Shown piece after piece: positions 44,518-50,197 of a DNA stretch of 50,197 nucleotides (the first letter of the stretch is position 1; every line of letters begins with the position of its first letter). The position numbers were made by a program, and so were the translations under genes. Source of the DNA: Clostridia bacterium. Lineage in GTDB: Bacteria; Bacillota; Clostridia; CAKSNL01; HGM11501. The notes below the pieces were generated by a model. The model had not been told where the DNA came from. It made no database searches and worked only from the letters and a program-made list of their open reading frames with translations. The DNA lies in assembly GCA_900766735.1 (NCBI GenBank), contig CAAFWO010000018.1:1-50197 (forward strand). Direction: 5' to 3'.

Positions 44518-44546
44518 TTGACTTCGCATTCGTGTGATGTTATAAT
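44518..44546 (+). promoter_or_regulatory. Sigma-A promoter of the PocR/AraC regulator
   Basis: TTGACT (44518-44523) and TATAAT (44541-44546) are 17 bp apart, 25 bp before the regulator's ATG at 44571. Confidence 0.82.
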
Positions 44547-44570
44547 CAAAGTAAGGAAGGAGCGCTGGAT

Positions 44571-45407
44571 ATGAGAATTATGTTCGATGTCGCCGGAATA
44601 GACCATTTGTTAAACGATTTAAAAAGGATCAGCGGAACCAATTTCACAGTTTTTGATTAGAATATGGTCGATGTGGCCTACAGTAAATATGACACAAAAT
44701 TCTGCAATGCCGTGCGGTGCACCAAGGAAGGCGTGATCCGATGCCATAAGTGCGACGAGGTGATCCACGAAAAGTGCATCAAAAAAGGGCAGGCCGTTTC
44801 GCAGATATGCCATGCCGGGCTGATGGACACGATCGTTCCCATTATGGCCGACACTTCGTCGCGCGAGATATTAGGCTTCATCACCTTCGGGCAGTACGCC
44901 GTGACGGACGATTTTGAATCCGTCTACGAAAGGGTCGCGGACATTATGCCCGACAAGGAGCTCACGAAAAAATACTATGACGAGCTTTTAAAGCCGGACG
45001 AAAAATATGTCGAGGCGATCTTAAGGATCCTCGATTCGGTTATAAAGTACACGCTCATAAAGGATTATATCAATATAAGCAGTGACACGCTGATCCAGTC
45101 TGTCACCGACTATATTTCGGACAACCTGTCAGACGATATATCGTCCGACCAGATATGCGAGCTCTTCCACATCTCGCGCTCGACACTATACAGGAAGTTC
45201 TCCGAAAGCCGCGGCTGTTCGCTAAACGAATATATCATCAATCAGCGAATGTCGCGCGCGGCGTCGCTCCTTCGAACGACACAGCTTTCCGTGCAGGATA
45301 TTCCGGAGTCCGTCGGCATTAAAAATTATTATTACTTTTTCAAGCTGTTTAAAAAGACCACCGGCGAAACGCCCCTTGCATACCGAAAAAGCTACTCAAA
45401 GAAATAG
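44571..45407 (+). pseudogene. AraC family regulator with PocR sensory domain, interrupted by an in-frame TAG
   Basis: The natural start is ATG 44571, with AAGGAAGGAG and a consensus promoter upstream. The frame begins like a PocR domain (MRIMFDVAGIDHLLNDLKRI), meets TAG at 44658-44660 (codon 30) and then continues in the same frame with VDVAYSKYDTKFCNAVRC to the end. The PocR cysteines (FCNAVRC, CHKCDEVIHEKC, CHAGL) follow, and residues 175-275 are an AraC-type double helix-turn-helix. PocR domains bind small ligands such as diols or hydrocarbon derivatives. The TAG replaces one residue (GAG, AAG or CAG would each be one change away). An ATG at 44664 could restart but has no SD. The same gene ends with a normal TAG. 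It is divergent from GH-like B1 and could have regulated it. Confidence 0.82.
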
Positions 45408-45408
45408 C

Positions 45409-45438
45409 AAAAAGCCGTTGCGAATGCAACGGCTTTTT
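45409..45438 (+). terminator. Intrinsic terminator of the PocR/AraC gene
   Basis: AAAAAGCCGTTGC and GCAACGGCTTTTT form a perfect 13-bp stem with a GAAT loop, followed by more T. Confidence 0.9.
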
Positions 45439-45439
45439 T

Positions 45440-45944
45440 ATCTTTAAAAGGATGCCCGGGCTGAGGCGAGCCCCGCCTTAAACCCGGACGGAAGGAACAT
45501 ATAATAAGGCTTTCGCCCTATTACCTATTATTTGTGCGGTTTCCCGCATTTGGCATTCAGTGTGGACTCACCGTGCGCCGTATCATCGGAATGTCGCAAG
45601 CGCCATTCCCTACGGTGCATCAACCTGAGTGGGTGCGAAGGCATATCCCTCCGTCAAAACCTACGGTTTTGCCACCTTAAAACCGCCTTTGCGGTTTTAA
45701 GAGCGTACGAAAAACCTTGAGCGGTTTTTCGCACCTAACGGAAAAAGACTCTGTTGTCTTTTTCCGCCATGCTCCCTGGGGAAAGGCCTTAAATTATGCC
45801 TTAAATATTACTGAATGTCGTAAACCTTGGAGGACTCAATCACAGCACCGTTAAACTTCGCGGTGCCTAAAGTGCCGCTTGCCATGATTATGTCCTCAGT
45901 TGTTATATTTTGCCTGCCGTGGTTTTTATAAGTGCCGCAAGCCC
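45440..45944. other. Gene-free, hairpin-rich region (interspersed repeat or structured RNA candidate)
   Basis: No credible gene covers these 505 bases. At least eight hairpins are packed into 45456-45765: 45456-45487, 45502-45523, 45535-45548, a long one around 45566-45630 with the inner stem GGAATG.CGC/GCG.CATTCC, and four consecutive ones with stems of 7-11 bp at 45655-45671, 45676-45701, 45708-45731 and 45740-45765. Such a series is not expected in ordinary intergenic DNA. I think it resembles the intergenic repeat families common in gut Clostridia, but that cannot be tested from one copy. The last part (45808-45885) contains a 25-codon minus-strand frame. Confidence 0.6.
45808..45885 (-). 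CDS. Possible 25-residue peptide downstream of the DUF5696-like gene
   Basis: A minus-strand frame from ATG 45885 to TAA encodes MASGTLGTAKFNGAVIESSK plus VYDIQ. GAGGACATAATC gives a weak ribosome site. It could be a small protein, a decayed fragment, or chance. No homology is recognised. Confidence 0.2.
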   Translation of the reverse strand: MASGTLGTAKFNGAVIESSKVYDIQ

Positions 45945-47651
45945 TTATTTTTCAAGGGTATACGTGTTTTTGTTATAGTCAACAGTCACCGTGCTTCCGT
46001 CCGAATACACGGTCTTATAGACCCCTTCCGAAAGTTTTTCGTGACTCTCCATAAGCTCATACTGAAGGAATGAAAGCTCCTCATAAACGTCATACATTTT
46101 CTTTGCCGCGCGGACTCCTTCCTCGACCTCTTCGGGGTTGGACATTCTGAAATCAATATCGCCCATCCAGTCCTTCCCGTTGGAGACGAATTTCGAATAG
46201 TAATAGATCGCCGGCCTTCCGCCGTATTCGATGACCTTAAGCATGGCCGCCGGGTCGGACGAAAGTCCCGCGTTAACTGTCGACGCCTGGGGATTTGAGA
46301 GCACGATTCCGTGGAACACGAGCTGTAAAAACGGCACAAACTCATCCACAAAATCCGGCTCGTCAGCCTGACTCTCGTGTTTTAAGCATTTTCTGAACGT
46401 ATCATAAAGCACATAGTCCAAATATTTATAGTTATGCGTGAACGAGCACTCGCTTCCGATGCATCCGAAAAGTCTGCGCGAAAGAATAAAGAGCTTATCG
46501 AACCACTCGACGCCCTCTTTATAGTTGACCTTGTGTTCCTTATGATAGCAGTTTCTCGGCGGAGTCGCGGTTATAACGTCGATATAGTGCGTTCCGGAAA
46601 AGCCGAGCTTTGCAAGGGGCGGCAAGGTCTCTTCGCTGATCTCATAGCCTCTCTTCGGGCAGATGTTATACATTCTGCCGCCCGACCAGTATTCGCAGTT
46701 GACCGACTTTTCCCCGTTATTTTTCCTTGCAATATCTGAATCGGCAAGGTTATTCGCGATTGTGTATCCGTCCGTGCTGTTCGTGTGGCAGCAAACGGTA
46801 TAGCCTAAGCTGTGCGCGGTTTTTATGAGCTTTTTAAGCCCCTCTTCGCCGCCGAGGCGCTCCTCGATCGGGAATATCTGCGGCCAGCGACCGTCGTGAC
46901 CGCTCTTATTAAAGCCGACAAGGCAGAACTCCGCCTTATCGATGCCGGCCTTCTTATACTCGTGCATCAGGTTTTCAACATCTGAGAAGGTGCAGGCAAC
47001 ATGCATCTCGGGCTCCGTCTCCTTAGTCTGCTCAAGCACCGTGCAGGGCACGGACTTCCACCCCATTCTGATGCGGACATACATCGTGTCCGCCGCATAG
47101 GCAAGCGCCGGGTGAAGGCGTTCTTTTATCGTTTTATAGCCGTTATCCAAAAGGTAGCCTCTGTAGCTTCTTGCCATCGCGCTGTACGAAAGGTCGCCGG
47201 AAAGAGTATGCACGCGAAGTGCGATGTCCTCATAAAGCTCCTCGCCCCTCACTGCAAAGCGCATATAAAAATAATATTTGCTGTCCTTAATTTTAATATA
47301 GTGCCATGCGATCTCCTTCATTCCGGTTGCGAAAGCTATGTAAGCTTTATTATTGTGGTTTATGCCCAAAACCGTCATCTTCGGGTATAAAAGTTCAAGC
47401 TCCAAATCGTCGTGGTCCTTAAAATGCCCGATCGCCGAGTTCTGAAGTCTGTTATTTGCCGGGACAAGGAAAAAGCCCCCGTCGCCGGCATTTATTTCGT
47501 CTTCGTTCAGCAAAACGTCTATCGACGCGATTTTTTTATAATCAAGTTCTTTCACGGCAAGCGTTGCTGTCGTTACTTCGCCGGATACGTTTATATTAAG
47601 CTTTGATGACTCCTTTGTGCCGTCAATATAATTAATTATCGTTTCAAACAT
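45945..47651 (-). CDS. DUF5696-like putative glycoside hydrolase
   Basis: A 568-residue protein without a signal peptide. The N-terminal beta region (about 1-150) is followed by YSAMARSYRGYLLDNGYKTI and a TIM-barrel-like middle: AEFCLVGFNKSGHDGRWPQ, GYTVCCHTNSTDGY and GFSGTHYIDVITATPP with an Asp at the strand end. The C-terminus has the GVYKTVYSDGSTVTVDYNKN stretch, typical of DUF5696 proteins, which are distant relatives of GH101-type enzymes. It is shorter than the usual 700-900 residues. A cytosolic glycosidase acting on imported oligosaccharides is plausible. It has AGGAGGATA before the ATG and shares a palindromic divergent promoter with an AraC regulator. Confidence 0.65.
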   Translation of the reverse strand: MFETIINYIDGTKESSKLNINVSGEVTTATLAVKELDYKKIASIDVLLNEDEINAGDGGFFLVPANNRLQNSAIGHFKDHDDLELELLYPKMTVLGINHNNKAYIAFATGMKEIAWHYIKIKDSKYYFYMRFAVRGEELYEDIALRVHTLSGDLSYSAMARSYRGYLLDNGYKTIKERLHPALAYAADTMYVRIRMGWKSVPCTVLEQTKETEPEMHVACTFSDVENLMHEYKKAGIDKAEFCLVGFNKSGHDGRWPQIFPIEERLGGEEGLKKLIKTAHSLGYTVCCHTNSTDGYTIANNLADSDIARKNNGEKSVNCEYWSGGRMYNICPKRGYEISEETLPPLAKLGFSGTHYIDVITATPPRNCYHKEHKVNYKEGVEWFDKLFILSRRLFGCIGSECSFTHNYKYLDYVLYDTFRKCLKHESQADEPDFVDEFVPFLQLVFHGIVLSNPQASTVNAGLSSDPAAMLKVIEYGGRPAIYYYSKFVSNGKDWMGDIDFRMSNPEEVEEGVRAAKKMYDVYEELSFLQYELMESHEKLSEGVYKTVYSDGSTVTVDYNKNTYTLEK

Positions 47652-47668
47652 AAAAATATCCTCCTCTT

Positions 47669-47708
47669 TATATTGATTATATCAAAGCGTTGTGATATAA
47701 TCAATATA
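47669..47708. promoter_or_regulatory. Perfectly palindromic two-way promoter/operator
   Basis: TATATTGATTATATCA and TGATATAATCAATATA form a perfect 16-bp inverted repeat around 8 bases. Each strand reads TTGATT-17 bp-TATAAT: plus -35 at 47673-47678 and -10 at 47696-47701; minus -35 at 47704-47699 and -10 at 47681-47676. One sequence thus provides overlapping promoters for the DUF5696-like gene and the AraC regulator, and may also bind a dimeric regulator. Confidence 0.8.
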
Positions 47709-47753
47709 CTAAACAATCCGAAAATATAACAAAACACGCATCGGGAGGCAAAT

Positions 47754-48587
47754 ATGGACATTTCACAGTTTAACCCTTATGTGCGCTATATCGACAAAAG
47801 GCACGCCGTTACGGAATACAAGGATTTTGTCGCGGCATACGACCACAGGCTTTTCTTCGTTCTGTCGGGCAGTCTTGAAATCAGCCTGGAAAACGGCAGT
47901 CATACACTCTCGGAGGGACAGTCGATCATCATCGGCCCGGGAATGGGCTATAAGCTTTTCACCGACGAAGGCACAGAATATTATGTGCTGAATTTTGACT
48001 TTGTGTTTGACAATATTCTTGAGTGTAAAAAGCCCATCTGCCCGGACGAGCTCAGCCTTTTCCGTCCCGAAAAAATCATCTCGGCAAAAACAAGTGAGCT
48101 TTTTCCCATTACATTGTCACGCACGGTCGGCGCGAACGAAAAGTTCGGTTTGATGGCAGAGCAATTTGCAAATAAAGAATATCTATATGCCGAATATATT
48201 TCTTCGCTCCTAAAATCCTATGTAACCGAGGCGATCATCTCTACACGCCATGACAGGACACCCGAAAACATAAAAAAGCTTCTTGTGTATTTAAGCAGTC
48301 ATTACCTCGATTCCATCTCAAATGCGGATATCGCAGGCGCCTTCTCGTTCCACCCAAACCACCTGAGCCGCATTTTCAAAGAATATACGGGTAAGACGCT
48401 CCACTCATACATAATTGAGCTCCGCTTGCAGAAAGCAAACAAGCTCCTTTTGACGACCGACGATCCGGTTTCTGCCATCTCAGAAATTTGCGGTTTTGAC
48501 TCTCCTGCATATTTCATCAAGTGTTTTAAAAAGCATTTCGGCATATCTCCGAAGAAATATCGCTGCGAGAACAGCAAAATGTTATAG
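47754..48587 (+). CDS. AraC family transcriptional regulator with cupin-type sensor domain
   Basis: A 277-residue regulator. Residues 1-130 form an AraC-type cupin (LFFVLSGSLEISLENGSHTLSEGQSIIIGP), a sugar-binding fold. Residues 170-272 hold the double helix-turn-helix: DISNADIAGAFSFHPNHLSRIFKEYTG and DPVSAISEICGFDSPAYFIKCFKKHFG. GGGAGGC precedes the ATG. It is divergent from the DUF5696-like gene and likely controls it and itself. It ends in TAG two bases before the convergent glycosylase gene. Confidence 0.92.
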   Translation: MDISQFNPYVRYIDKRHAVTEYKDFVAAYDHRLFFVLSGSLEISLENGSHTLSEGQSIIIGPGMGYKLFTDEGTEYYVLNFDFVFDNILECKKPICPDELSLFRPEKIISAKTSELFPITLSRTVGANEKFGLMAEQFANKEYLYAEYISSLLKSYVTEAIISTRHDRTPENIKKLLVYLSSHYLDSISNADIAGAFSFHPNHLSRIFKEYTGKTLHSYIIELRLQKANKLLLTTDDPVSAISEICGFDSPAYFIKCFKKHFGISPKKYRCENSKML

Positions 48588-48589
48588 CG

Positions 48590-49084
48590 CTACGTCACTA
48601 TGTCATTTTTCGCTACATTCCATTCTTTTGCGAGGCGCTCTAAGCTGTATGCCGCGTTCGCCGGCGAGGTTGAAGGAAGGCAGACGGCCTCTCTCCCCGT
48701 AACGGGGAGAATGTATTTTATATAGTATTTTTCGGCCGTTTTTCCGTTGACAAAAATATTTTTAATGTCCGCAGTCTCCAATATCGGGCGGATGTCGTTC
48801 GCCGTCACGTTCTTTATCGTGCTGTCCGCACTGCCCGAAATCGTGCAGGAGGCCAAAACGTCCCACATCGCGATGTGGTGGTGAAGCGCAAAATCGCGCT
48901 TTTCCTCTACCGTTTCCGGGCAATCTTCCGAAAAGAGAAGCGCCCAGAGAGGCCAGAACCTGTTTTGCGGATGGCCGTAGAAAAACTTTTGCTCGCGTGA
49001 CTTAACGGACGGGAAGCTTCCCAAAACAAGGATCTTTGACCTTTCGTTATATAGCGGCGCGATCGGGTGAAAAATTCTATCCAT
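48590..49084 (-). CDS. DNA-deoxyinosine glycosylase (uracil-DNA glycosylase superfamily, MUG-like)
   Basis: A 164-residue protein with the family signature LVLGSFPSVKSREQKFFYGHPQNRFWPL at residues about 18-45, MWDVLASCTISGSADSTIKNV in the middle and LPSTSPANAAYSLERL near the C-terminus. It excises deaminated bases such as hypoxanthine from DNA. The ATG at 49084 is chosen because AAAGGAAA lies 7 bp upstream; the longer frame runs into rpoC. It lies just after rpoC and its terminator, on the same strand. Confidence 0.88.
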   Translation of the reverse strand: MDRIFHPIAPLYNERSKILVLGSFPSVKSREQKFFYGHPQNRFWPLWALLFSEDCPETVEEKRDFALHHHIAMWDVLASCTISGSADSTIKNVTANDIRPILETADIKNIFVNGKTAEKYYIKYILPVTGREAVCLPSTSPANAAYSLERLAKEWNVAKNDIVT

Positions 49085-49097
49085 ACAGTTTCCTTTC

Positions 49098-49132
49098 AAA
49101 AAATCCGCATACCTTCCGGTATGCGGATTTTT
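49098..49132 (-). terminator. Intrinsic terminator of the rpoC operon
   Basis: AAAAATCCGCATACC and GGTATGCGGATTTTT form a perfect 15-bp stem with a TTCC loop, directly after the rpoC stop codon. Confidence 0.9.
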
Positions 49133-49133
49133 A

Positions 49134-50197
49134 TTATGCAAGATAATTAATGTCTTCCATCTCGATGGGATATTCAAGCTCGATGCTCTGATATATATCG
49201 ACACCCGTTCCGGCAGGAATGAGTTTACCGATAATAACATTTTCCTTAAGTCCGAGAAGCGGATCGCTCTTGCCCTTGATAGCCGCTTCGGTGAGGACTC
49301 TCGTCGTCTCCTGGAATGAAGCCGCGGACAGGAACGAATCTGTCGCCAATGCGGCCTTTGTGATACCCAAAAGAACGTCTTTACATACGGGCGGATTTGT
49401 TCCGTTTTCTTCTGCCGCCTCGCAAGCCAAGATATAATCGAGTCTGTCAACCATTGAGCCGACAAGCCAGCCCGTATCGCCCGCATCCTCGACTCTGACT
49501 TTCTTCATCATCTGTCGAACGATTACCTCAACGTGCTTATCGGAAATTTCAACGCCCTGCTGACGGTAAACACGCTGAACCTCCTGGATCATATAGCGGT
49601 GAACAGCGTCCTTACCCTTGATTCTCAAGATATCGCCGGGGTTGATCGGACCCTTTGTAAGGGCGTCGCCCGCACTTACATAGTCCCCGTCCTTAACCTT
49701 TAACTCAACGCCGTAGCGGATAACATAGGTCTCCGCCTCGCCGGTTTCATTATTGGTGACGGTTGCTTCTCTCTTCTGCTTTGTCTCGCTGATCTTGACA
49801 GTACCGTCAATTTCTGTGATAGTTGCAAGTCCCTTGGGCTTTCTTGCTTCGAAAAGCTCTTCGATTCTGGGAAGACCCTGCGTGATGTCGTTCGATGCGA
49901 CGCCGCCCGTGTGGAACGTTCTCATTGTAAGCTGTGTGCCGGGCTCACCGATTGACTGTGCCGCAATGATTCCGACAGCCTCGCCGATATTAACGGGAGA
50001 GCTTGTTGCAAGGTTTTCACCGTAGCACTTTGCGCAAACGCCGACTCTTGCACGGCAAGTGAGTACCGAGCGAACCTTGACCTCTTCCACGCCGGCCTTT
50101 TCGATTGCCGATGCCGTATCGTCATTGATAAGCTCGTTCTTCTTTGCCATAACCTCGCCTGTCCCGGGATTTATAACATCCTCAACCGGCACCCTTC
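49134..50197 (-). CDS. rpoC: DNA-directed RNA polymerase beta' subunit, C-terminal part (5' end beyond the window)
   Basis: About 354 codons of the beta' C-terminus. Clear landmarks are RSVLTCRARVGVCAKCYGENLA (zinc-binding Cys pair near the jaw), GEAVGIIAAQSIGEPGTQLTMRTFHTGG (trigger-loop region), QGLPRIEELFEARKPKG, and the final LLGLKENVIIGKLIPAGTG. It is a core transcription subunit. The frame is open at the right edge, so the true start and rpoB are outside the window. It ends with TAA and a terminator. Confidence 0.97.
   Translation of the reverse strand, partial: RVPVEDVINPGTGEVMAKKNELINDDTASAIEKAGVEEVKVRSVLTCRARVGVCAKCYGENLATSSPVNIGEAVGIIAAQSIGEPGTQLTMRTFHTGGVASNDITQGLPRIEELFEARKPKGLATITEIDGTVKISETKQKREATVTNNETGEAETYVIRYGVELKVKDGDYVSAGDALTKGPINPGDILRIKGKDAVHRYMIQEVQRVYRQQGVEISDKHVEVIVRQMMKKVRVEDAGDTGWLVGSMVDRLDYILACEAAEENGTNPPVCKDVLLGITKAALATDSFLSAASFQETTRVLTEAAIKGKSDPLLGLKENVIIGKLIPAGTGVDIYQSIELEYPIEMEDINYLA

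Noticed and set aside
45440..45944. Insertion sequence or tRNA in the hairpin-rich gap
   Set aside because: No transposase frame, no terminal inverted repeats with target duplications, and no cloverleaf with a T-arm could be found.

Overview
The window looks like a contig end from an anaerobic, spore-lineage Clostridia (Bacillota) genome, probably an uncultured gut member. The evidence is a ferredoxin-dependent 2-oxoacid oxidoreductase operon, AddAB recombination genes, an archaeal-type aspartate-semialdehyde dehydrogenase, the C-terminal half of sporulation sigma factor SigG, DUF421/DUF4363 genes, strong AGGAGG ribosome binding sites and near-consensus sigma-A promoters. Bases 1-20 are exactly an Illumina TruSeq adapter end, so the sequence is an assembled read product and position 1 is not biological. 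No tRNA, rRNA, CRISPR array or transposase was seen.

Layout. 21-1933 (-): most of a GH2 glycosidase gene with one in-frame TGA. 2027-4044 (-): radical SAM protein plus DUF4130-type partner, a putative DNA repair/modification pair. 4162-7347 (-): P-loop ATPase, ferredoxin and alpha, beta and gamma subunits of a 2-oxoacid:ferredoxin oxidoreductase. 7486-9078 (-): secreted cell-wall amidase with stalk and AMIN domains. 9208-10259 (+): DUF421 and DUF4363. 10256-11093 (-): EamA-type transporter split by a frameshift at a T8 run. 11195-13588: MFS transporter and divergent LacI-type regulator. 13717-19023 (-): lysine/DAP genes asd-dapA-dapB followed by an unusual TIM-barrel/acyl-CoA ligase fusion. 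19209-29114 (+): folA, addB, addA, a small membrane protein, DUF1015 and a methyltransferase. 29169-29918 (+): polysaccharide deacetylase, convergent with a 5'-truncated sigG.

30480-44402 holds the most unusual organisation. Two paralogous two-gene cassettes on the minus strand (a large secreted GH-like protein followed 8-12 bp later by a multi-discoidin protein, all four ending in a copper-amine-oxidase-like stalk domain) flank a plus-strand operon. That operon is an orphan Na+-translocating decarboxylase beta subunit, a 47-residue OadG-like peptide, metY and metA (Glu111, acetyl type). It is preceded by a consensus promoter and what I read as a yybP-ykoY (Mn2+) riboswitch with a terminator expression platform. 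A Mn2+ switch on an orphan OadB/mini-OadG pair is my main candidate for an undescribed system.

44571-48587: PocR/AraC regulator with an in-frame amber codon, a 0.5-kb non-coding region rich in hairpins, a DUF5696-like putative glycosidase and a divergent AraC regulator sharing a perfectly palindromic two-way promoter. 48590-50197 (-): deoxyinosine glycosylase and the C-terminal part of rpoC. Four genes are damaged (GH2, EamA, sigG, PocR/AraC), so real decay and assembly error both need to be considered.
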